Below are positions 28,291-36,036 of a stretch of DNA of 64,000 nucleotides, one piece after another; the first letter of the stretch is position 1; every line of letters begins with the position of its first letter. The position numbers and the translations under genes were made by a program. This DNA comes from Lentibacter algarum (GTDB lineage Bacteria; Pseudomonadota; Alphaproteobacteria; Rhodobacterales; Rhodobacteraceae): contig NZ_JAHKQI010000003.1 in assembly GCF_018860975.1 (NCBI RefSeq), forward strand, positions 200,854-264,853, read 5' to 3'. The notes under the pieces are model-generated. The model saw only the letters and a list, made by a program, of their open reading frames with translations, made no database searches and was not told the DNA's origin.

Positions 28291-29286
28291 ATGTTTCGTC
28301 ACCTGCTTTTTGCCACGCTTGTGGCCCTCCCCTTCACCGCCCAAGCCGACGAATGCGCAGGCAGCAACCTGTTTGACAGTATGCCCGCCGCCGAGCTTTC
28401 CAAGCTCGAATCCGACGCAGCCAAGCTCCCTTACGGGCAAGGCCTTCTCTGGCAGGCTCAAAAGGGTGCGCAAACCTTCACAGTGTTCGGCACCTATCAC
28501 CTCCCGCATGCGCAAACCGAGGCCCATGTGACAGCCCTTTGGCCAACCGCCCTGTCCGCCGATGTCAGCTACTTCGAGATGACCGCCGCTGACAGCGAAC
28601 TTGCCCAAACAGAAATGCTCTCAAACTCCGACCTGATGTTTTACAACACCGGCCCAACGCTGCCCGAGCTCCTCTCGGACGGCGACTGGAAGCATGTCGC
28701 AAGTGAAATGGGCAAGCGCAACTTCCCCTCTTTTATGGCCGCCAAGATGAAACCGATCTTTGTGATGTCGATGATGGGCATGACGCCTTGCACGCTTGAG
28801 CTCATGCAGTCCGGAGGCGATGGCAGCAAAGGCATTGATACGCTCCTAGCCAGCGCCCTGAGCGCCGCCAACCGCGAGACGCAGTCCATCGAGCATTACA
28901 CCGCCGCACTTGAAGCACTTGATACCTTCACGCGCGATGAACAAGTCGCAATGCTCAAGCTGTCCCTGTTGTCGGAAATTGCGCCGCAAGACATGATCCA
29001 AACCCTGCTGGAGACATATCTGGAGGGTGAAATCGCTCAGTTCTGGCAGTTTACGAAACAGATGTCGCTAGACGAAGGCGGGCCTACTGCCGAGGCTGAT
29101 TTTGCCCGCTTTGAAGATGCGCTGCTCAATCGCCGCAATCACGCATGGATTGACCGGCTTTCTAGCGAAAAGCACGACACCGTGTTCATTGCGGTTGGCG
29201 CTGCGCATCTCATTGGCGAGCAAGGCTTGCTCAACCTTCTGGCCGAGCGCGGCTACACCGTCACCCCCCTGCCGTTCAACCCTTAG
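28291..29286 (+). CDS. TraB/GumN family protein
   Basis: This 331-residue exported protein starts with a signal peptide (MFRHLLFATLVALPFTAQA, ATG 28291 with TGAGG before it; the longer reading from 28237 would bury the signal). The TraB/GumN fold is recognised by VFGTYHLPH (first conserved motif, GxxH) near 58-66 and GAAHLIGEQGLLNLLAERGY near the end (second GxxH). The two GxxH motifs and a conserved Glu are thought to form a metal-dependent peptidase-like site in this superfamily. Its role in Rhodobacterales is unknown. The next gene begins nine bases later. Confidence 0.88.
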   Translation: MFRHLLFATLVALPFTAQADECAGSNLFDSMPAAELSKLESDAAKLPYGQGLLWQAQKGAQTFTVFGTYHLPHAQTEAHVTALWPTALSADVSYFEMTAADSELAQTEMLSNSDLMFYNTGPTLPELLSDGDWKHVASEMGKRNFPSFMAAKMKPIFVMSMMGMTPCTLELMQSGGDGSKGIDTLLASALSAANRETQSIEHYTAALEALDTFTRDEQVAMLKLSLLSEIAPQDMIQTLLETYLEGEIAQFWQFTKQMSLDEGGPTAEADFARFEDALLNRRNHAWIDRLSSEKHDTVFIAVGAAHLIGEQGLLNLLAERGYTVTPLPFNP

Positions 29287-29295
29287 GAGCCACCC

Positions 29296-30189
29296 ATGCA
29301 ACTCAAAGCCAACGGAATCACCCTCGAAGTTGAAGACCACGGCGACAAAGCCAACCCCGCGCTCGTGCTTATCCGCGGGCTTGGCACGCAGCTTGTCCAC
29401 TGGCCTGACAACCTGATCAGCGGCTTCGTTGCGGCGGGGTTTCGCACCGTGGTGTTTGACAACCGCGATGTCGGCCTCTCCCAGCGCTTTGACGACAGCG
29501 GCGTGCTCTCAGACGCCGACGAGATCACCGCAGCAGCGGCTGCCGGTGAAGATATCAGCCCCGCCTATGCGCTCGCGGATATGGCACAAGACGTTGTTGG
29601 CATCCTCGATGCACTTAACATCGACAAGGCCCATATTTTCGGCATCTCGATGGGCGGGGTCATCGCGCAGCTTTTGGCGCTCAATCACCCTGAACGCTTG
29701 CTCACCGACACCATCGTCATGACGGCGTGCCGCCCTCTTGTCGAACGCGGCGCAGTGGCTGGCTTGTTGCCACAACTTCTGGCACGTGAAGATGCCTCCG
29801 AGGCCGCTAGCGCAGACGCTCTCATTGCTGAATACGGCATCTGGGGCAGCCCGGGCTACGCCGCCGATGAAACCTTCATCCGAGCCCAGGCCAAAGCCGC
29901 CTACCTGCGCGGCGGGCCAAAGGCCGCAGGCATCAACCGCCAGCTTCTGGCGACAATGAACGCCCCCGACAGACGCCCCGCCCTCAAAGAGCTTGATCTG
30001 CCCTGTTGCGTCATCCACGGGCTTGATGACGCTCTCATCCCGCATGAGCTAGGTGCCGAAATTGCGGCGCACATCAAAGACAGCGAGTATCACCCCATCA
30101 AAGGCATGGGCCATATCATCACACCACTTCTGTCGCCCGAAATCGTGCGTATCGTGTCGGCCTTTGTGCGCAAACATACCGAAGGCTAA
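29296..30189 (+). CDS. alpha/beta hydrolase
   Basis: This 297-residue hydrolase has the catalytic Ser118 in FGISMGGV, an acid in HGLDDALIP and a His in KGMGHI near 277, the standard alpha/beta triad. The oxyanion region is IRGLGTQLVHWP. DNRDVGLSQRFDD resembles the aclacinomycin methylesterase/RdmC-like group often found in such genomes. Substrate unknown. It is preceded by an AGGAGCC site and probably shares a transcript with the TraB gene upstream. Confidence 0.9.
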   Translation: MQLKANGITLEVEDHGDKANPALVLIRGLGTQLVHWPDNLISGFVAAGFRTVVFDNRDVGLSQRFDDSGVLSDADEITAAAAAGEDISPAYALADMAQDVVGILDALNIDKAHIFGISMGGVIAQLLALNHPERLLTDTIVMTACRPLVERGAVAGLLPQLLAREDASEAASADALIAEYGIWGSPGYAADETFIRAQAKAAYLRGGPKAAGINRQLLATMNAPDRRPALKELDLPCCVIHGLDDALIPHELGAEIAAHIKDSEYHPIKGMGHIITPLLSPEIVRIVSAFVRKHTEG

Positions 30190-30300
30190 CAAAGGCGCTG
30201 TTGCACTTTTACCGAATGCGAGCCCCAAGACCCGTGGCAGCCAAAGTTCTGACACTTTGAACCTATTGAATCTTCAAAAGATTTATCTGGAGTTCACATT

Positions 30301-30879
30301 TTGGCACGTAACTTTGTTAACCTTACAGCCGTCGCGGGCGCTTTTCTCGTCGCTGGCGTCTTGTCGCTCTGGGGCCAACCCCCGATCTGCACATGCGGCG
30401 AGATCAAGCTCTGGGTCGGTTCCGTTTTCGACTCAGGAAACTCACAGCATATCGCTGATTGGTATACCCTAGGTCACATCCTGCACGGTGTTCTCATCGC
30501 CTTTCTTGGCCGCCTGCTTTTTCCAAGGCTCAGCTACGAAACGCTCCTCGGAGTGGCGATCGTCACAGGTGTCGGCTGGGAAATCATCGAACACACCAAT
30601 TGGGTTCTAGGCAAATTTCGGGCCACCACAATCAACGCCGGCTACCACGGCGACAGCGTGTTGAACGCCGTCAGCGACTATATCTGGATGCTCATGGGCT
30701 TTTTCACCGCATACCACCTGCGCAAAACACTGGTCGTCGGTATGATCGCCGCGTTGGAATTGTCGGCAGCCTTTATCGCGCGCGACAGCTTGGCTTTGAG
30801 CACGCTTATGCTGGTCTATCCGCTTGAAAGCGTTGAAAACTGGCAGCAAGAACTAAACCCCGCTCGCGAGCAGCTCTAA
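30301..30879 (+). CDS. UPF0314 (DUF2585) membrane protein
   Basis: This 192-residue protein has four to five hydrophobic segments and the family signature HILHGVLIAFLGRLL, VGWEIIEHTNWVLGKFR (conserved Glu/His pair) and GYHGDSVLNAVSDYIWMLMGF. The family is restricted largely to alphaproteobacteria and has no assigned function. The start is taken as TTG 30301, eleven bases after CTGGAG; no in-frame ATG gives the conserved N-terminus. Confidence 0.88.
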   Translation: MARNFVNLTAVAGAFLVAGVLSLWGQPPICTCGEIKLWVGSVFDSGNSQHIADWYTLGHILHGVLIAFLGRLLFPRLSYETLLGVAIVTGVGWEIIEHTNWVLGKFRATTINAGYHGDSVLNAVSDYIWMLMGFFTAYHLRKTLVVGMIAALELSAAFIARDSLALSTLMLVYPLESVENWQQELNPAREQL

Positions 30880-30893
30880 CCAGCCAGAATCAC

Positions 30894-30914
30894 AAAAGCC
30901 TCCGAAAGGAGGCT
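30894..30914 (-). terminator. Rho-independent terminator
   Basis: On the minus strand AGCCTCC-TTTC-GGAGGCT (7 bp stem, 4-base loop) is followed by TTTTG. It lies 85 bases beyond the small lipoprotein gene and is the likely end of its transcript. On the plus strand the hairpin has no T tract, though it may slow readthrough from the UPF0314 gene. Confidence 0.7.
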
Positions 30915-30999
30915 CCTGTCCACACAGATGTGGTTGTTCTGGTCAGCTAGGCCGTGACGGCCATAGCCGCACACAAGACTGAATGATCAGAACCTGATG

Positions 31000-31188
31000 T
31001 TAGTTTGACGCTGCGCAGGCGTCGCCAGCAACATCGTCACAGGTGTCAGCATATGCGCCGTAAAGGTTCTGGTATGAGGCTTCGCTCATCTGAACCTGAA
31101 CACTTGTGTCAGCTTTGCGTGCGCCACAAGCCGATAGGCTGGCAACAAGGGCAATCGCGGCAGTGAGGCAAAGAGTTTTACGTGTCAT
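31000..31188 (-). CDS. small putative lipoprotein
   Basis: This 62-residue protein carries a lipoprotein signal: basic MTRK, hydrophobic LTAAIALVA and the lipobox LSAC with Cys21 as the lipidation site. The mature part is only about 42 residues, contains a further Cys pair (DTCDDVAGDAC), and resembles no family I can name. The start ATG has AGCTGCCCC context with a weak ribosome site. A terminator follows. Similar tiny lipoproteins are common in Rhodobacterales. Confidence 0.7.
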   Translation of the reverse strand: MTRKTLCLTAAIALVASLSACGARKADTSVQVQMSEASYQNLYGAYADTCDDVAGDACAASN

Positions 31189-31252
31189 TGGGGCAGCTCC
31201 AAATATTGATTTTCAATAGATTGTCCGAGATTGCGGCGATTCACAAGCATGT

Positions 31253-31909
31253 TCATGCTTTCAAAGCTTCTTTCCCTGCATTTGTAAGGCCATAGACGCC
31301 CTTTTCGTGGCTTTCAAACCAGCCATAGTGGTTGTCACGCATCATTGTTGTCGCTTTGATCACCCCTGTCGCATCCTTCACGTCCCGCCCGCGGCTCGGG
31401 CCATTGGCTTGCAAATACTCCGCACAGCGCACCACGCCCTGCCTGTAGGCCGTTACAATTGTCTCGCGTGTCATGCCGCCTTTGTTGGGGTCACCCTCCC
31501 GCGCATCAAACTCCCGCAGCAACACACCGCGCTTAACTTTCGAGCGCCGCGGCTGATACTCTACAGGGTCTGCATGGGCCTGCACCACACCGTCACTAAG
31601 CCGCACACTCAGCACGCCAACACCTAGCCGCTTGCACAGGCCAACATTGCCCTTAAAGCTGCGCCAGCCCGCCTTGCCCTTCCAACGCGGCACTGCGACA
31701 TAAACATGCTCGCTCATGCGCTGCCGCGCCACAGCCTGCTGCAACAATTGCAACGAAAACCCGAGCTTGAGCTCAACAATCAGCAGCTCGTCAACACCGC
31801 GCCGCGCCACGACATCAGCCGCACCAACTTCGCCCTTCACGTCATAACCCTGCCCCTCCAGATAGGCTTTGACGGGGGCATATAGCTCTGTTTCTTTCAC
31901 TTGCGCCAT
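31253..31909 (-). CDS. DUF2161 family, putative PD-(D/E)XK phosphodiesterase
   Basis: This 218-residue protein matches the DUF2161 family, predicted to have a restriction-endonuclease-like fold. The candidate active site is GAADVVARR followed by ELLIVELKLGFS (Asp near 29, ELK near 46). The C-terminal part (from about 135) looks like a winged-helix-like DNA-binding region: TRETIVTAYRQG, SRGRDVKDATGV and GWFESHEKGVYGLT. Start ATG 31909 fits the conserved MAQVKETELYAPVK opening better than TTG 31945. No methylase or toxin-like partner is adjacent. Function unproven. Confidence 0.82.
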   Translation of the reverse strand: MAQVKETELYAPVKAYLEGQGYDVKGEVGAADVVARRGVDELLIVELKLGFSLQLLQQAVARQRMSEHVYVAVPRWKGKAGWRSFKGNVGLCKRLGVGVLSVRLSDGVVQAHADPVEYQPRRSKVKRGVLLREFDAREGDPNKGGMTRETIVTAYRQGVVRCAEYLQANGPSRGRDVKDATGVIKATTMMRDNHYGWFESHEKGVYGLTNAGKEALKA

Positions 31910-32002
31910 GCGCGACAACCTGCCCTGCTCAAGCCCGCGTGACAAGCCCGCAAGAGCGCCCTATAAGGCCCCAAAACCCTAGCACTTTATGGAGCAGCTT
32001 TG

Positions 32003-32923
32003 ATGACAACCCTCGTTCTTGGCCACAAATCACCCGACACCGACAGCACAGGCTCACCGATCCTCTGGGCATGGTATCTCAACGAGGTTCTCGGCCAGAA
32101 GGCCGAAGCCGTCCTCACAGGCGAGCCCAACACCGAAGCCGCCTTCATGCTTGAAAAATGGTCGCTGCCAAAGCCGCGTATAATTGCTGATCTCGATGAT
32201 GACCAAGCCTGCGTGATCGTTGACACCAACAACCCCGCCGAACTGCCAGCCAATGTGAACAACGCCGATGTGCAAGCCATCATCGACCACCATAAACTTG
32301 TTGGTGGCCTTGAGACAAAAGGCCCGATCGACATCACCATCCGTCCGCTGGCCTGCACCGCCACGATCATGCTTGACCTGATCGGAGACGCCGCAAGCAA
32401 AATGCCCGACGCCATCAAAGGCGCAGCGCTTACCTGCATCCTGTCAGACACGCTTGAATACCGCTCACCGACAACAACAGCGCATGACAAAGCGGTTGCC
32501 GAAAAGCTCGCCGCCGATCTGGGCCTCAACGTCGCTGACTACGCGACAGAGATGTTCACCGCCAAGTCAGATGTCTCCGCCTTCTCCGACGCCGAACTCC
32601 TGCGCATGGACAGCAAGGAATACGCTGTCGAGGGCACAAAGTTTCGCGTCTCAGTGCTTGAAACAACCGCGCCCGACACCGTGCTCAGCCGCAAAGCCAG
32701 CCTGATGGCCTCCATGACCGACGTGGCAAAGGAAGACGGCGTCGAGCAGGTGCTCTTGTTCGTGATCGACATCCTCAACGAGGAAGCAACCCTGCTGGTG
32801 CCAAACGACCTCGTCAAAACCGTCGCCGAGAAAAGCTTTGGCGCAAGCGTTACTGGCGACTCTGTTGTGCTCCCCGGCGTTATGAGCCGCAAAAAACAAA
32901 TCATCCCGAGCCTCAAGCTCTGA
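32003..32923 (+). CDS. ppaC: manganese-dependent inorganic pyrophosphatase
   Basis: This family II pyrophosphatase splits PPi to drive biosynthesis. The 306-residue protein has the DHH-family motifs LGHKSPDTDS (6-15), VDTNNPAEL (Asp74), IIDHHK (Asp95, His96, His97) and the C-terminal DHHA2 substrate site SRKKQIIPSL. Length is typical of the CBS-free form. ATG 32003 is preferred to the adjacent TTG, with GGAGC upstream. A strong double hairpin follows the gene. Family II enzymes are less common in alphaproteobacteria than family I. Confidence 0.95.
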   Translation: MTTLVLGHKSPDTDSTGSPILWAWYLNEVLGQKAEAVLTGEPNTEAAFMLEKWSLPKPRIIADLDDDQACVIVDTNNPAELPANVNNADVQAIIDHHKLVGGLETKGPIDITIRPLACTATIMLDLIGDAASKMPDAIKGAALTCILSDTLEYRSPTTTAHDKAVAEKLAADLGLNVADYATEMFTAKSDVSAFSDAELLRMDSKEYAVEGTKFRVSVLETTAPDTVLSRKASLMASMTDVAKEDGVEQVLLFVIDILNEEATLLVPNDLVKTVAEKSFGASVTGDSVVLPGVMSRKKQIIPSLKL

Positions 32924-32933
32924 ATACAAGTAA

Positions 32934-32987
32934 AGTCGGCGGGCGGCGTTCTCTATATGCCACCCGCCGACTGCTCGTTAGACGAGC
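32934..32987 (+). terminator. two adjacent hairpins after ppaC, probable terminator
   Basis: AGTCGGCGGG and CCCGCCGACT (32934-32972, extended by GGC/GCC after one mismatch) form a strong stem. A second stem GCTCGT-TAG-ACGAGC (32973-32987) directly abuts it. No T run follows, so termination may be Rho-assisted or the structures may protect the mRNA 3' end. Confidence 0.5.
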
Positions 32988-33015
32988 CTAACGGCGGCGA
33001 TAGAAAAACTCTCTT

Positions 33016-33690
33016 ATGTCTGATGCTTTTCGAACTCTTCTTCGCCCTATAATTGTTGCGGTCACTTTCGCATCCGCTTGCGTCGGAATTGTAACTGCAA
33101 ATTACGACTTCGGGTCAGCAGATCTGAGTGTCGTAGTTCTGGAATCTCCGACCCCGGCACAGGTGGATACGTTTTTCAAACAGGTCCTCCGAGAACCGGA
33201 AAAATACCTCGGTGCGAAATCCGAACTTTCAACGCCAAGTGAGCTGCGTCAGAAGCTGTTAGAGTTCGCACGAAGCGGCAAGTTTCCATATTCTCTCAAA
33301 TCGTTCCAGTTCACGCTCCAAAACCTTTCAAAATATCAGGCTAATGATGTTGAGTTCAACATTGCCTTCCTGAATGGAGAGACTGTTGTCCACCAAGATC
33401 ACTTCAACGGACAGCATGATCTAGAGGCGAGACAAGGCATAATCACAGGGGATATCCCTGTGACCGCGACAACAAAGGATGTAGACAGGTTTTCCTTTTG
33501 TATTTCCTATCGCGGACGTTTCTTTTTCAATCGTGTTGAGCAAAAGGTCGTCGTGGATCGCGCGCCCCTCCCCCCGATCGAACACGAGCAGGGCGAAATT
33601 ATCCAGGCACTGACCCGAGCGTGGGGCAAAATCTCGGATAAAGAAAAGGATCTTTTGATCTGGACTGCACCCTGCCAAAACTGGCCCTGA
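33016..33690 (+). CDS. hypothetical membrane-anchored protein
   Basis: I do not recognise this 224-residue protein. It has one N-terminal hydrophobic helix (about 8-29, RPIIVAVTFASACVGIVTA), and the remainder is soluble and likely periplasmic, with a central beta-rich part (about 95-175) that could be an Ig-like or similar sandwich. It contains four Cys. The coding sequence is visibly more A/T-rich and uses less biased codons than its neighbours, which may point to acquisition. It sits between the ppaC hairpins and the SGNH gene. Confidence 0.7.
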   Translation: MSDAFRTLLRPIIVAVTFASACVGIVTANYDFGSADLSVVVLESPTPAQVDTFFKQVLREPEKYLGAKSELSTPSELRQKLLEFARSGKFPYSLKSFQFTLQNLSKYQANDVEFNIAFLNGETVVHQDHFNGQHDLEARQGIITGDIPVTATTKDVDRFSFCISYRGRFFFNRVEQKVVVDRAPLPPIEHEQGEIIQALTRAWGKISDKEKDLLIWTAPCQNWP

Positions 33691-33764
33691 TGGGTTTATC
33701 AGCTGGCCGCACGACAGCGCCAATACAGCCTTCCATCTTGCGTAGCCGCACGCCATAAGGAAAC

Positions 33765-34460
33765 ATGCTCAGCCTCGCCGCCAAACTCGCCCTCTCCCCC
33801 CTCCTCGCCGCGCAGGCCCTCTACGTGATGCGCACCGCCCAACTGCTCCCCGAGCCAGAAGGCCCCCGCTCCGGCACGGCTGGGAGCGGCCCAAAACACC
33901 GCCTGCTCATCCTCGGCGACAGCTCCGTCGCGGGTGTCGGAGCGTCGCATCAAAGCCAAGCCCTGTCAGGTCAGCTTCCACCCTTGCTCGTCCCGCACCT
34001 CGCTCTTGAATGGCAGCTCATCGCCCGCACTGGCGCCACGTCAAAAAGCACGCTGCGAACGCTCGAAAACCTCCCCGAACAACGCTTTGACACGGCCTTC
34101 GTCGGCCTCGGCGTGAATGACGTCACCCGCCTCACAAGCCCGTCCACATGGCTCAAACAGCAACATGCCTTGCACGCGCTCTTGCACGGCAAGTTCGGTG
34201 TCAAACGCATCCTGCGCTCTGGCCTGCCGCCCATGCACCGCTTCCCCCTCCTGCCGCAGCCTCTGCGCTACGTCCTCGGCCGCGACGCCAAGCGCCTCGA
34301 CACCTTGCTCGCCAAACTCTGCGCCGCCGACAGCGCGCTCATACACATACCGCTAAACCTACCCTTCGAGCCTCGCTATGTTGCCGCCGACGGCTACCAC
34401 CCCTCAGAAGCCGCCTATGCCAAATGGGCTCAAATCATCGCACAACACCTGCGCCCCTGA
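33765..34460 (+). CDS. SGNH/GDSL-type hydrolase
   Basis: This 231-residue esterase-like protein has block I ILGDSSVAGVG (Ser53), block III GLGVNDVTRL (Asn) and block V DGYHPS (Asp209, His212), the SGNH signature set. The first 25 residues are hydrophobic and may form a signal anchor. The family includes lipases, acetylxylan esterases and thioesterase I-like enzymes; substrate unknown. Start ATG 33765 follows AAGGAAAC. Confidence 0.9.
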   Translation: MLSLAAKLALSPLLAAQALYVMRTAQLLPEPEGPRSGTAGSGPKHRLLILGDSSVAGVGASHQSQALSGQLPPLLVPHLALEWQLIARTGATSKSTLRTLENLPEQRFDTAFVGLGVNDVTRLTSPSTWLKQQHALHALLHGKFGVKRILRSGLPPMHRFPLLPQPLRYVLGRDAKRLDTLLAKLCAADSALIHIPLNLPFEPRYVAADGYHPSEAAYAKWAQIIAQHLRP

Positions 34461-34570
34461 ACCCCTTCAGCTTTTCTTTTCGCACAAATACTCAAATCCA
34501 GCCCTCGCCGCCGCGCGCTGCTGGTAAAGGCGTGCAAGCCCTGCCATAACGCCTTAAAAGGAGCTTCCCC

Positions 34571-35446
34571 ATGACACGTATCATCCCCGCCCTCGCAGAT
34601 ATCTCCGCACAATATGACGCCCTGTTTGTTGATCTCTGGGGCTGTGTGCATGATGGCGTCAAGGCCATGCCAGCCGCGGTTGCAGCGCTGCAAGCCTACC
34701 GCGCCAAAGGTGGTAAAGTGGTGCTTGTCACCAACTCTCCCAAGCCCCGCGCTGGCGTTACCGAACAGCTGGTGCAGTTCGGCGTGCCGCAAGACGCCTA
34801 TGATGACATCGCCTCCTCCGGCGATTCCGCGCGCTCGGCGATGTTTCAAGGTGTGGTCGGCGAGAAGGTCTATTTCATGGGCGAATGGCAGCGCGACGAG
34901 GGCTTTTTTGAGCCGCTCGAAATTCTCGACAACCCGACACCGATCACACGCGTTCCCCTCACCGAAGCAACGGGCATCGTCTGCTGCGGCCCGTTTGACC
35001 CGATGGCCGACCCCTCCGACAACCGTTCCGACTTTCTCTACGCCAAGACCAAAGGCATGAAGCTGCTTTGCGCCAACCCCGATATCGTGGTTGACCGGGG
35101 CGATGTGCGTGAATGGTGCGCAGGCGCGCTCGCCCGGCTCTACACCGAAATGGGCGGCGAAAGCCTGTATTTCGGCAAGCCGCATCCGCCGATCTACGAC
35201 CTCGCCCGCCGCCGCCTTGCTGCGCTTGATGCGTCGATCACCCCGAACCGCATCCTCGCAATCGGCGACGGTATCCACACCGACATCAAAGGTGCTTTGG
35301 GGGATGACATCGATTCGCTGTTCATTACCGGTGGCCTCGCCGCGGCGGAAACCAAGACGACCGATCAACCCCAAGAAGCCGCCCTCAATGCCTACATCGC
35401 CGCCGAGATGGTCACTCCAACCTATGCTATCGGCCAATTGCGCTAG
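34571..35446 (+). CDS. HAD-superfamily hydrolase, TIGR01459 type
   Basis: This 291-residue protein belongs to the HAD-IIA (NagD-like) class. Motif I is DLWGCVHDG (nucleophile Asp21), motif II TNSP (near 56-59), and motif III/IV includes GKPHPPIYD and GDGIHTDIKGALG. The Trp at the second motif I position is typical of the TIGR01459 subgroup found in alphaproteobacteria. It likely dephosphorylates a small metabolite; substrate unknown. AAAAGGAGC precedes the ATG. Confidence 0.9.
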   Translation: MTRIIPALADISAQYDALFVDLWGCVHDGVKAMPAAVAALQAYRAKGGKVVLVTNSPKPRAGVTEQLVQFGVPQDAYDDIASSGDSARSAMFQGVVGEKVYFMGEWQRDEGFFEPLEILDNPTPITRVPLTEATGIVCCGPFDPMADPSDNRSDFLYAKTKGMKLLCANPDIVVDRGDVREWCAGALARLYTEMGGESLYFGKPHPPIYDLARRRLAALDASITPNRILAIGDGIHTDIKGALGDDIDSLFITGGLAAAETKTTDQPQEAALNAYIAAEMVTPTYAIGQLR

Positions 35447-35478
35447 CGTTTTCGGCTTGATCTTTCTGCATCTGCGAA

Positions 35479-35522
35479 GTAATTATATTCCAACTCAGGG
35501 CGCACACGCGCCTGATAATTAC
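35479..35522. repeat. nested inverted repeat upstream of the MaoC gene
   Basis: GTAATTAT (35479-35486) and ATAATTAC (35515-35522) pair perfectly. Inside them CAGGGCGC and GCGCCTG form a second stem around loop ACAC. A nine-base bulge interrupts the two on the 5' side. It could be the 3' end of the HAD transcript, an operator for the MaoC gene (outer dyad), or a leader structure. Confidence 0.5.
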
Positions 35523-35547
35523 GCCATCAATTAGCAAAGAGGCCGGA

Positions 35548-35991
35548 ATGTTGGACAACCTTCCTCGCGGAACCATCACCATCGAAGAGATCGAAATGGG
35601 CATGATGCGCTACATACGCAAAGTCGTGACCGATGAAGACATCGAGATGTTCGCCAAGGTTTCGACCGATCACAACCCTGTTCACCTTGACGACGCCTAC
35701 GCCAACGACACCATCTTTGAAGGCCGCATCGCCCACGGTATGCTGACAGCAGGCCTGATATCTGCCGTCATCGGCGAGCAACTCCCCGGTCACGGCACGA
35801 TCTATATGGGCCAGTCGCTCAAGTTCCTCGCCCCCGTGCGCCCCGGCGACATGGTCACAGCCGAGGTCGAGGTCACCGCCATCGACCACACCAAACGCCG
35901 CGTCACCCTCGACTGCCGCTGCTTGGTAGACGGTAAAAAAGTGCTCGTAGGCGAAGCCACAGTCCTCGCCCCTTCGGCCAAGTTTGACTAG
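35548..35991 (+). CDS. MaoC-like (R)-specific enoyl-CoA hydratase
   Basis: This 147-residue hot-dog fold protein has the hydratase 2 motif with Asp and His in STDHNPVHLDDAYANDT, followed by GRIAHGMLTAGL. Such single-domain MaoC proteins hydrate trans-2-enoyl-CoA to the (R)-3-hydroxyacyl-CoA, feeding polyhydroxyalkanoate or fatty acid metabolism. The closely similar members near ribF in Rhodobacterales are usually annotated only as MaoC family dehydratase. AAGAGGCCGGA precedes the start. Confidence 0.9.
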   Translation: MLDNLPRGTITIEEIEMGMMRYIRKVVTDEDIEMFAKVSTDHNPVHLDDAYANDTIFEGRIAHGMLTAGLISAVIGEQLPGHGTIYMGQSLKFLAPVRPGDMVTAEVEVTAIDHTKRRVTLDCRCLVDGKKVLVGEATVLAPSAKFD

Positions 35992-36036
35992 CACTCACCG
36001 CTTGCACCCAATCGCCGCTAAGGCTACCCAAGCAGC

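Noticed and set aside
34430-35437. Minus-strand open frame of 335 codons over the HAD hydrolase gene
   Set aside because: The plus-strand HAD protein has complete motifs, while the antisense translation has no recognisable domain or ribosome binding site.
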